This document shows, piece by piece, positions 1-5,756 of a DNA stretch of 9,802 nucleotides (position 1 is the first letter of the stretch; each line of letters starts with the position of its first letter). The position numbers were made by a program, and so were the translations under genes. Below the pieces are notes generated by a model. It was not told where the DNA came from, did no database searches, and saw only the letters and a list, made by a program, of their open reading frames with translations. The stretch is from positions 1-9,802 of the forward strand of contig JBHORD010000013.1 of the NCBI GenBank assembly GCA_042408355.1. Direction: 5' to 3'. The stretch is from Fen-1038 sp042408355 (GTDB taxonomy: Bacteria > Chloroflexota > Anaerolineae > Anaerolineales > Villigracilaceae).

Positions 1-926
1 GGTTGACCGCCGTTGTTCTCGCGGGTCAACTCGAGGAAGATTTCCTCAAGGCTCATTCCCACGGGGCGCAGTTCGAGCAGGTCGTAACCGTTATTGATGA
101 CGGCTTTGGCAACTTCGGGCCGCACATCCTGTCCCGGCGCAAATTGAAATTCCACCGAACCATCGGATGCGGTGTGGACGTCCTGCACGCCTTTGACCTT
201 GCTGATCACCTTGCCCAAGCCGTCTGCGTCGCCGCGCACGCGCAAGGTCACGCGCTCCGCGCCGACAAGGCGCGCCTGCAGGTTTTCCGGGGTATCTTCA
301 GCAACGATCTTGCCTTTATTGATGATCAGGACGCGGTCGCAGATTTGCTGCGCTTCTGAAAGAATGTGCGTCGAGAGCAAAACGGAGCGCTGTTTGCCCA
401 TCTCGCGAATCAGATTGCGGATTTCGACAACCTGCGCCGGGTCAAGGCCAATGGTCGGCTCGTCCAGAATCAAAACTTCGGGCGAATGAATCAAGGCCTG
501 CGCCAGTCCCACTCTTTGACGCATGCCCTTGGATAAATTTCCAATATGACTCTCGGCGCGCTTGTCCAGGCCCACCATTTCCAAGACTTCGAATGCGCGG
601 TCGGCTGAATTCGGTATCTTGCGCAAGTCGGCCATGAACTTCAGATACTCAAAGGCAGTCATATCCGTGTACAACGGAACTGTTTCCGGCAAATAGCCGA
701 CCCGCTTGCGGACTTCCAGCGACTCGGTCAAAATGTCGTAGCCTGCAACGATTGCAGTGCCTTCGGTGGGCGGCATATAGCCGGTCAGGATACGTATGGT
801 GGTTGTTTTGCCTGCACCGTTGGGACCCAGAAAGCCTACGATCTCGCCCTGCTTTGTTTCAAAGTTCAGGTTCGAGATGGCGCGGCGTTCGCCATAATCT
901 TTCGACAGACCCTCTACTCGGATCAT
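1..926 (-). CDS. ABC transporter ATP-binding protein, ABC-2/GldA-like (3' end outside window)
   Basis: This is the cytoplasmic ATPase subunit of an exporter-type ABC transporter; the substrate cannot be told. Translation from 926 gives 308 codons with no stop before the window edge. Visible motifs are Walker A GPNGAGKTT (residues 34-42), signature LSKGMRQRV (131-139), Walker B LILDEP (152-157), D-loop GLDP (160-163) and H-loop His187. The Q-loop position reads YLPE (78-81), with Glu rather than Gln, as in GldA-like ABC-2 ATPases. Residues after about 220 form the extra C-terminal domain of this class, ending in the typical SLEEIFLELT. The start is supported by AAGGAG at 932-937, five bases upstream. 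In this family an ABC-2 permease usually follows, which here would lie beyond position 1. Family assignment is firm; the specific role (gliding, drug or lipid export) is unknown. Confidence 0.93.
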   Translation of the reverse strand, partial: MIRVEGLSKDYGERRAISNLNFETKQGEIVGFLGPNGAGKTTTIRILTGYMPPTEGTAIVAGYDILTESLEVRKRVGYLPETVPLYTDMTAFEYLKFMADLRKIPNSADRAFEVLEMVGLDKRAESHIGNLSKGMRQRVGLAQALIHSPEVLILDEPTIGLDPAQVVEIRNLIREMGKQRSVLLSTHILSEAQQICDRVLIINKGKIVAEDTPENLQARLVGAERVTLRVRGDADGLGKVISKVKGVQDVHTASDGSVEFQFAPGQDVRPEVAKAVINNGYDLLELRPVGMSLEEIFLELTRENNGGQ

Positions 927-960
927 TGGCACTCCTTGATTTGAGAATAAAAATAACGAA

Positions 961-993
961 ACAAAAGGCACAGCGCCTGTGGGCCGCAGTGCC
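961..993 (-). terminator. Terminator-like hairpin in the leader of the ABC ATPase gene
   Basis: On the minus strand GGCACTGCG (993-985) pairs with CGCTGTGCC (975-967): nine positions with one T-T mismatch around a 9-base loop. TTTTGTTT follows directly. This is the layout of an intrinsic terminator. It lies downstream of the proposed promoter at 1016-1044 and upstream of the ribosome binding site, so it could attenuate the ABC gene as well as end transcripts arriving from the gene at 1078-1572. Confidence 0.5.
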
Positions 994-1015
994 CTTTGAG
1001 TTCTTACCGTTGATT

Positions 1016-1044
1016 ACTATACAAAATTCAAAGGTTTGCGTCAA
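1016..1044 (-). promoter_or_regulatory. Sigma70-like promoter of the ABC ATPase gene
   Basis: Read on the minus strand there is TTGACG (1039-1044), 17 bases, then TATAGT (1016-1021). Each hexamer matches five of six consensus bases at ideal spacing. Transcription would begin near 1009, leaving a leader of about 83 bases before the start codon at 926. It lies in the gap after the stop of the upstream gene, so the ABC gene can be expressed independently. Confidence 0.6.
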
Positions 1045-1077
1045 GTAGGTTGTGAAACTCTAATCAAACGCTAATTT

Positions 1078-1572
1078 TCAATGTAAATAAATGTAAGCGA
1101 CCAGTAGAATGACCGCTCCGAGGAGCAGCGCAATGATAACTCCCGCAATCAACAGCAAACGCGTTAGAGAGGAGTCCGGGGAAATTACCGGATTGATTTG
1201 CGTTAAGGGAGCAATGGGCGCGGCAGGATCAAAGCCGCCGGCGTTGACGTTGGATGCCGCGGCAACGGCAGAATCGCCTTTCTCCTCTAGAAAATCCGGG
1301 ATTCCATCGCGGTCCTTGTCCATTTGACTCGCAAGTTTTTCGTATCGCGGCCGGACCTCTGGCGGCAGTTCGTCGAGACTGTTGTAGATTTGTCCGTTGT
1401 ATTTAAACCGCAAATTCGCGGTCACCCTGATGTTGACTTTCGGCGACGATAAATTCGCTTGTTGATTTGGCGGCAGATTTTCCATGGCGCGTTCGTAAAG
1501 CTTTCGCACCTGCGGCGGCATTTCATCCGGATTGTCGTACTCCTGACCATTAAATACAATCCTTGCAGTCAT
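1078..1572 (-). CDS. Hypothetical tail-anchored protein with duplicated N-terminal domain
   Basis: I do not recognise a characterised family for this 164-residue protein. It has no signal peptide. Residues 5-29 and 56-80 are two copies of one motif, roughly (F/Y)NGQxYxxxDE(M/L)PPxVRxxYE, with 12 of 25 positions identical. Residues 85-97 read DKDRDGIPDFLEE, which resembles the DxDxDG calcium loops of thrombospondin type-3 and dockerin-like repeats. A low-complexity Ala/Pro linker (about 100-133) leads to one hydrophobic segment (about 136-162) at the very C-terminus, which predicts a tail-anchored membrane protein with a cytoplasmic head. The start at 1572 is supported by AAAAGGAG at 1578-1585, five bases upstream. 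It is divergent from alaX and followed by the ABC gene on the same strand after 151 bases. Coding status is well supported; function is unknown. Confidence 0.85.
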   Translation of the reverse strand: MTARIVFNGQEYDNPDEMPPQVRKLYERAMENLPPNQQANLSSPKVNIRVTANLRFKYNGQIYNSLDELPPEVRPRYEKLASQMDKDRDGIPDFLEEKGDSAVAAASNVNAGGFDPAAPIAPLTQINPVISPDSSLTRLLLIAGVIIALLLGAVILLVAYIYLH

Positions 1573-1622
1573 TCCAGCTCCTTTTGAATCGTTAATAATT
1601 TCATGTGTTCAAAGCATTCTCC

Positions 1623-1651
1623 ATCATAGTCCAACTTTATTGAATTGTCTC
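1623..1651 (-). promoter_or_regulatory. Possible promoter of the tail-anchored protein gene
   Basis: On the minus strand GAGACA (1646-1651) is followed after 17 bases by TATGAT (1623-1628), matching four and five consensus bases. Transcription would start near 1616, about 44 bases before the start codon. Its -35 element overlaps that of the divergent alaX promoter. Confidence 0.35.
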
Positions 1652-1673
1652 TACCGCGATTTTGTTGTAAACT
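1645..1673 (+). promoter_or_regulatory. Possible promoter of the alanyl-tRNA editing gene
   Basis: TTGTCT (1645-1650), 17 bases, then TAAACT (1668-1673). The -35 and -10 elements each match four consensus bases. Transcription would begin near 1680, giving a very short leader that still contains the ribosome binding site CTGGAGA at 1684-1690. Confidence 0.35.
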
Positions 1674-1695
1674 ATTTGAAAACCTGGAGACTCTC

Positions 1696-2427
1696 ATGAC
1701 CGAATTGCTTTATCAGACCGATAGTTACTTAAAAGAATTCGACGCGGTTGTTACCGCCTCTTTCCCGGCCGAAAAAGCAATTGCCCTCGATCGGACCGCC
1801 TTCTACCCGGGCGGCGGCGGACAGCCCAACGATGTCGGAACGCTGGCAGGCGGGGCCCTGAGTTTATCGAAGGGCTTGAATGTTGTGAAGGTTAAGAAGG
1901 TTGGCGACGATGTATTGCATGTTCTCGATGGCGAATTGCCTCCCGTCGGTTCGACGGTTCACGGCGTGATTGATTGGGATCGCCGTTATAAATTGATGCG
2001 AACGCATACTGCCATGCATATCCTGTGCGGATGCGTATTTCGCGATTACGGCGCGCAAGTGACAGGCGGAGATATGGAGCCGCTCAAGGGCCGCATGGAT
2101 TTCGAGTTCGAGCGGCTGCAGAAGGAGCTGGTCACGGTGATCGAAGCGGCGGTCAACCGCGAAGTCCGGGCGGGACGCGAGGTGCGCGTCAAAATCCTGC
2201 CGCGCGAAGAAGCCTTCCAAATCCCCGATTTGATCCGAACGAAGATCAATCTTTTGCCGGAGGGCATTCAGCGCGTCCGCACGGTCGAGATTGTTGGGCT
2301 TGATTTGCAGGCCGACGGCGGCACACATGTGCAAAACACATCCGAGGTGGGGAAGATTCGCGTGGCGGATTACAAAAGCAAGGGCGCCATCAATAAGCGC
2401 ATTTACATCGAAGTGCTCGATCAATAG
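1696..2427 (+). CDS. alaX: AlaX-type alanyl-tRNA editing hydrolase
   Basis: A free-standing relative of the alanyl-tRNA synthetase editing domain. The family hydrolyses wrongly charged tRNA-Ala (Ser-tRNA-Ala, sometimes Gly-tRNA-Ala) in the cytoplasm. The 243 residues match the AlaX-M form: an N-terminal glycine-rich domain with AFYPGGGGQP (35-44), then the editing core with the zinc/active-site motif HTAMH (His104, His108) and DGGTH (207-211). The usual second zinc motif is CxxxH; here the Cys position is Asp207 and His211 is kept. Residues 54-61 (ALSLSKGL) look like an inserted palindromic repeat. I chose the ATG at 1696, preceded by CTGGAGA (1684-1690), because an upstream in-frame start at 1645 would add 17 residues that do not resemble the family. 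It is monocistronic or weakly linked to the downstream lipoprotein gene, which has its own -10 element. Confidence 0.9.
   Translation: MTELLYQTDSYLKEFDAVVTASFPAEKAIALDRTAFYPGGGGQPNDVGTLAGGALSLSKGLNVVKVKKVGDDVLHVLDGELPPVGSTVHGVIDWDRRYKLMRTHTAMHILCGCVFRDYGAQVTGGDMEPLKGRMDFEFERLQKELVTVIEAAVNREVRAGREVRVKILPREEAFQIPDLIRTKINLLPEGIQRVRTVEIVGLDLQADGGTHVQNTSEVGKIRVADYKSKGAINKRIYIEVLDQ
1855..1875 (+). repeat. Short interspersed imperfect palindrome inside alaX
   Basis: The bases CCCTGAGTTTATCGAAGGG (1856-1874), flanked by G and C, have CCCT/AGGG ends and match the widespread CCCTGAGCTTGTCGAAGGG-type repeat. From memory, that repeat is common in Chloroflexota and other environmental genomes and gives LSLSKG or similar when read through genes. 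Here it is read in frame as ALSLSKGL, in the loop between the GGGGQP domain and the following strand, where AlaX proteins vary in length. Confidence 0.6.
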
Positions 2428-2462
2428 GACGATCGTCTTATTCTATTTCGTAAAGGCTGTAC

Positions 2463-2468
2463 TATAAT
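2463..2468 (+). promoter_or_regulatory. -10 element of the lipoprotein gene
   Basis: A perfect TATAAT, 33 bases before the ribosome binding site/start region ends at 2500. No convincing -35 hexamer is visible 16-18 bases upstream (TTCTAT at 2441-2446 is the best, and poor). The short leader begins near 2475 and carries AGAGGAGA (2487-2494), six bases before the ATG. Confidence 0.45.
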
Positions 2469-2500
2469 GAATCGAAAGACCCAGACAGAGGAGATTTAAA

Positions 2501-2920
2501 ATGAAAACCCGCAATGCGTTTATTTTATTGGCGTCCGTGTTGATCCTTGCGACGGTGGCGTGCAGCGCGGTTTCGAGCCTGTTTTCGACCAATCCCACGG
2601 CGGCGAATTTCTACATGGCTACCGACCAGACCGGCAATACTCACACAACCAGTTATGGCGTCAACGACGACTTTTATGTTTTCTTCGACGTGAGCAACAT
2701 CCCGGTCGGCACACAGTTTCAGGCAAAGTGGTATGCATTGGATGTTTCAGGACAGGATCCGAACACGCCGTTTCAGACCACGAATTACGCATACGAATCC
2801 GGCGTTTCCCAGATTTATTTCCAATTGACGAATAACGGCGCCTGGCCCACCGGTCATTACAGAGTCGAAATTTATATGAGCGGCAACAAGATTGGGGAAC
2901 AGTCTTTCACAGTGCAATAG
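2501..2920 (+). CDS. Small putative lipoprotein with a beta-sandwich-like domain
   Basis: A 139-residue predicted lipoprotein of unknown function. It starts with a basic MKTR, a hydrophobic segment (about 7-20) and then Cys21 in the context ATVAC. This is a plausible lipobox, although the -3 residue is Thr rather than the usual Leu. Mature residues from about 35 to 139 are rich in aromatic and Thr residues and alternate like beta-strands, ending in WPTGHYRVEIYMSGNKIGEQSFTV (115-138 region), the style of Ig-like lipoprotein domains in Anaerolineae. There are no catalytic motifs. The start is set by the strong AGAGGAGA at 2487-2494. It is flanked by a perfect -10 element upstream and a strong terminator downstream, so it is probably a single-gene transcript. 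It likely sits on the outer face of the cytoplasmic membrane. The name is by topology only. Confidence 0.8.
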   Translation: MKTRNAFILLASVLILATVACSAVSSLFSTNPTAANFYMATDQTGNTHTTSYGVNDDFYVFFDVSNIPVGTQFQAKWYALDVSGQDPNTPFQTTNYAYESGVSQIYFQLTNNGAWPTGHYRVEIYMSGNKIGEQSFTVQ

Positions 2921-2954
2921 AAATTGTTTGGACGGTAAACGCATTTGAAAGCAA

Positions 2955-2998
2955 ACAAGGCTTCCGACATCATGAAGACATCGGAAGCCTTGTGTTTT
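2955..2998. terminator. Bidirectional intrinsic terminator between the lipoprotein gene and clpB
   Basis: ACAAGGCTTCCGA (2955-2967) and TCGGAAGCCTTGT (2981-2993) form a perfect 13-base stem around a 13-base loop. On the plus strand GTTTT follows; on the minus strand TTTGCTTTC follows. It lies between two convergent genes and reaches the clpB stop codon at 2997-2999, so it serves both. Confidence 0.88.
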
Positions 2999-5591
2999 AC
3001 GCCACCACTTCGCCTTCCACCACCGGCGTATCTGTCTTGAAGATCAATCCCTCCCTGCTTCGATCCACGCGGATGCGATCGCCTTCCTTGAATTCGCCCG
3101 CCAGAATCTTCATTGCCAGCGGGTCCTGCAGTTCGCGCTGGATGGCGCGTTTGAGCGGGCGCGCTCCGAAGTCGGGATCATAACCGACCTCCGCCAGATA
3201 TTCACGCGCCGCTTCGCTGACTTCGAGTTGATAGCCTTTGTCCGCCAGCAGTTTGATGACGCGCCGCAGTTGGATATCTACAATGCCGCCGAGATGTTCC
3301 TTGCTCAACGGGTGGAAGACGACGATCTCGTCAATGCGGTTGAGAAATTCGGGGCGGAAGTGATTTTGCAGAACGCGCGTGATCTCATCCCGCGTCACCG
3401 TGCGGCCTCCCTCCCAGAGTTGATTGCCCAGGTTGGAAGTCATGATGACAATCGTGTTGCGGAAGTCCACCGTGCGGCCCTGCCCGTCTGTGAGTCGCCC
3501 ATCGTCCAACAACTGCAACAGCACGTTGAATACTTCGCTGTGCGCCTTTTCGATTTCATCGAACAGCACCACGCTGTACGGTCTGCGTCGGACCGCCTCG
3601 GTGAGTTGACCGCCTTCATCGTAACCCACATAGCCCGGCGGCGCGCCGATCAGCCGCGAGACCGTGTGCTTTTCCTGATACTCGCTCATGTCAATGCGGA
3701 TCATGGCGCGCTCGTCGTCGAATAAGAATTCAGCCAGGGCGCGCGCCAGTTCGGTTTTGCCCACGCCTGTGGGTCCGAGGAAGATGAACGAGCCGATGGG
3801 TTTGTTTGGATCCTGCATGCCGGCGCGGGCGCGGCGCACCGCGTTCGAAACGACGCGCACCGCATCATCCTGCCCGACGACGCGCTGATGCAGACCTTCC
3901 TCCATGCGGATGAGCTTTTGCGTCTCGCCCTCGAGCAGTTTGGAAACGGGGATGCCCGTCCAGCGTGCGACGATGGCGGCGATTTCCTCGGCATCCACTT
4001 CCTCTTTGAGCAGTGCGCCTTCGCTCTGCGTCGCCTTCAGTTTGGATTCTGCGGAACGGATTTGCTCCTCCAACTGACGTATTTCGCCGTAGCGCAAGCG
4101 CGCCGCCTTTTCGAGATCGGCATTGCGCTCGGCGCGTTCCATTTCGACGCGCGTCTGCTCCAGTTTTTCCTTCAAGCCGCGCAATTGACTGATGGCTTGT
4201 TTCTCCGCCTGCCAGCGCGCCGTGATCGCCTTCGATTTCTCGCGCAGTTCCGCCAATTCCTGTTCGAGTTTTTCCAGCCGTTCTTTCGAGGCTTTATCTT
4301 TTTCTTTTTTCAACGCTTCGCGCTCGATTTCAAGTTGCATGATCTGACGATCCACTTCGTCCAACTCCTGCGGCTTGGAATCGATTTCGGTCCGCAGGCG
4401 CGCCGCGGCTTCGTCAATCAGGTCAATGGCTTTATCGGGCAGATGACGATCTGAGATATAACGATGCGAAAGCGTGGCCGCGGCGATGACCGCCGGGTCG
4501 GTGATGCGCACGCCGTGATGGACTTCGTAACGTTCTTTGAGTCCGCGCAAAATGGAGATGGTGTCTTCCACACTCGGTTCTTCCACCAGCACGGGCTGGA
4601 AACGCCGTTCGAGCGCGGGATCTTTCTCCACATGCTTGCGGTATTCATCGAGCGTGGTCGCGCCGATCATGTGCAGTTCGCCGCGCGCCAGCATGGGTTT
4701 GAGCATGTTGCCCGCGTCCATGGCGCCTTCCGCCGCGCCCGCGCCGACAACGGTGTGCATTTCATCCACGAACAAAATGATCTCGCCCGACGATTCGGTG
4801 ATCTCTTTCAAAACTGCCTTGAGCCGCTCTTCGAACTCGCCGCGATATTTTGCGCCGGCGACGAGCGCGCTCATGTCGAGTTGGACCAGGCGCTTCTTTT
4901 TCAGACCTTCGGGCACGTCGCCGTTGACGATGCGCTGGGCCAGCCCCTCGACGATGGCGGTCTTGCCGACGCCGGGTTCGCCGATGAGCGCGGGATTGTT
5001 CTTGGTGCGCCGCGTCAGAATCTGAACGACGCGGCGGATTTCTTCATCGCGTCCGATGACCGGATCGAGTTTGCCTTTGCGCGCCATGTCGGTCAGATCG
5101 CGGCCGTATTTTTCGAGCGCCTGATAGGTGGATTCGGGATCGGGCGTGGTGACACGCTGGGAGCCGCGCACCGCTTTCAGGGCGGAAAGAATCGCATCCT
5201 TTGTCAAGCCGAAGGAGGCCAGCCGTTTGCCTTCGATGGAATCGGTCAGGGCGAGCAGGAGGTGTTCGGCGGAGACATAATCATCCTGCATTCCTTTGGC
5301 GTAACGTTCGGCGGCGCGAAGAACGTCTGCGGTCGGTTGCGCCAGTCCCACCTCCGTGTTCGAGCCGTGGATTTTTGGACGCTTCTCCAGGTCGCGGGTC
5401 AGTTCGTTTCGCAATGCCTGCGCGCTTCCCGCCACTTTTGTGACGATGGCAGGCACAACGCCTTCCTCCTGATTGAGCAATGCCAACAGTAAATGAGCAG
5501 GCTCGATGGCCTGATGGTTGTAGTCCTGCGCAAGATGCTGTGCGTTCAGAATCGCTTCCTGCGATTTTTGGGTGTAGTTGTTCAAGTTCAT
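2997..5591 (-). CDS. clpB: ClpB protein disaggregase
   Basis: Hexameric AAA+ chaperone of the cytoplasm that pulls aggregated proteins through its pore together with DnaK. The 864 residues match the family's length. In order there are: the N-terminal Clp_N double repeat (about 1-145); NBD1 with Walker A GEPGVGKT (204-211), pore-loop Tyr249 in KYRG, Walker B ILFVDE (272-277) and arginines 329-330; the coiled-coil M domain (about 400-525), which separates ClpB from ClpA/ClpX; and NBD2 with Walker A GPTGVGKT (606-613), pore loop GYVGYDEGG (653-661), Walker B VVLFDE (674-679), sensor 1 TSN (718-720), NRID (751-754) and sensor 2 GARPLKR (809-815). All key residues are present. I start at 5591 (MNLNNYTQKS), five bases after GGAGG, not at the in-frame ATG at 5636, because the family begins with this helix. 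A 29-base inverted repeat covers the ribosome binding site. Confidence 0.97.
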   Translation of the reverse strand: MNLNNYTQKSQEAILNAQHLAQDYNHQAIEPAHLLLALLNQEEGVVPAIVTKVAGSAQALRNELTRDLEKRPKIHGSNTEVGLAQPTADVLRAAERYAKGMQDDYVSAEHLLLALTDSIEGKRLASFGLTKDAILSALKAVRGSQRVTTPDPESTYQALEKYGRDLTDMARKGKLDPVIGRDEEIRRVVQILTRRTKNNPALIGEPGVGKTAIVEGLAQRIVNGDVPEGLKKKRLVQLDMSALVAGAKYRGEFEERLKAVLKEITESSGEIILFVDEMHTVVGAGAAEGAMDAGNMLKPMLARGELHMIGATTLDEYRKHVEKDPALERRFQPVLVEEPSVEDTISILRGLKERYEVHHGVRITDPAVIAAATLSHRYISDRHLPDKAIDLIDEAAARLRTEIDSKPQELDEVDRQIMQLEIEREALKKEKDKASKERLEKLEQELAELREKSKAITARWQAEKQAISQLRGLKEKLEQTRVEMERAERNADLEKAARLRYGEIRQLEEQIRSAESKLKATQSEGALLKEEVDAEEIAAIVARWTGIPVSKLLEGETQKLIRMEEGLHQRVVGQDDAVRVVSNAVRRARAGMQDPNKPIGSFIFLGPTGVGKTELARALAEFLFDDERAMIRIDMSEYQEKHTVSRLIGAPPGYVGYDEGGQLTEAVRRRPYSVVLFDEIEKAHSEVFNVLLQLLDDGRLTDGQGRTVDFRNTIVIMTSNLGNQLWEGGRTVTRDEITRVLQNHFRPEFLNRIDEIVVFHPLSKEHLGGIVDIQLRRVIKLLADKGYQLEVSEAAREYLAEVGYDPDFGARPLKRAIQRELQDPLAMKILAGEFKEGDRIRVDRSREGLIFKTDTPVVEGEVVA

Positions 5592-5595
5592 ACTT

Positions 5596-5624
5596 TCCTC
5601 CGAAATAATTGCGGTTTCAGAGGA
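5596..5624 (-). promoter_or_regulatory. Inverted repeat (10-9-10) covering the clpB ribosome binding site
   Basis: On the minus strand TCCTCTGAAA (5624-5615), a 9-base spacer (5614-5606) and TTTCGGAGGA (5605-5596) form a continuous 10-base stem with a single G-U wobble in RNA. The right arm contains the whole Shine-Dalgarno GGAGG (5601-5597), and the start codon follows four bases later. As DNA, the 9-N9-9 geometry resembles CIRCE, but the sequence does not match TTAGCACTC. As RNA, it would hide the ribosome binding site like a heat-sensing hairpin. The structure is directly visible; the function is inferred. Confidence 0.6.
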
Positions 5625-5625
5625 G

Positions 5626-5653
5626 ATATTAATCAAATTGCGTCTGATGAAAA
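5626..5653 (-). promoter_or_regulatory. Weak candidate promoter of clpB
   Basis: On the minus strand TTTTCA (5648-5653) lies 16 bases from TAATAT (5626-5631), each matching four consensus bases. Transcription would start near 5619, inside the left arm of the inverted repeat at 5596-5624. That suits an operator overlapping the start site and argues against an RNA hairpin from this promoter. No CIRCE or HAIR heat-shock operator sequence was seen in the gap. Confidence 0.25.
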
Positions 5654-5674
5654 TTAATGCGGCGTCAGAGAAAG

Positions 5675-5720
5675 ATTAGAGGAAACAGGCGCGCCTGCCT
5701 AGCATGCCTGCTTTCGCGCC
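5675..5720 (-). terminator. Possible weak terminator after the VWA gene
   Basis: On the minus strand GGCGCG (5720-5715) can pair with CGCGCC (5693-5688) around a 21-base loop, followed by a pyrimidine-rich run beginning TGTTTCCTC. It also contains the perfect 12-base palindrome CAGGCGCGCCTG (5686-5697). The stem is short and the T-run is interrupted, so partial readthrough into clpB is possible. Confidence 0.25.
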
Positions 5721-5756
5721 ATTGCGTCTCCATTCCCCCGTGCGGCGGATGGACGA

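Noticed and set aside
1864..2424. A 186-codon minus-strand frame opposite alaX
   Set aside because: AlaX is coding with all family motifs; the antisense product has no motifs and no upstream ribosome binding site.
2426..2439. Palindrome around GACGATCGTC just after the alaX stop as a terminator
   Set aside because: The stem is only about five base pairs with a weak outer end, and the T-run after it is poor; a chance palindrome is more likely.
3888..4454. A 188-codon plus-strand frame opposite the ClpB M domain
   Set aside because: It is antisense to the Glu/Lys-rich coiled coil, whose reverse reads as Phe/Leu-rich sequence; this mimics a membrane protein by chance.
4464..5492. A 342-codon open frame on the plus strand opposite clpB
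   Set aside because: It is the antisense shadow of a clearly coding ClpB region with biased third positions; its product (Phe, His, Gly, Arg rich) resembles no family and it has no ribosome binding site.
5592..5636. Fifteen extra N-terminal codons for ClpB from an ATG at 5636
   Set aside because: ClpB proteins begin at MNxNxYTxKxQEA-type sequence; the ATG at 5591 has GGAGG at perfect distance, whereas the extension would translate through the inverted repeat.
5686..5697. Perfect 12-base palindrome CAGGCGCGCCTG as an operator
   Set aside because: It is GC-only and lies far upstream of the clpB start; it is more simply part of a weak hairpin after the VWA gene, and nothing else supports an operator.
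5592..5756. Search for CIRCE (TTAGCACTC-N9-GAGTGCTAA) or HspR/HAIR (CTTGAGT-N7-ACTCAAG) before clpB
   Set aside because: Neither known sequence is present; only the unrelated 10-9-10 inverted repeat at 5596-5624 was found.
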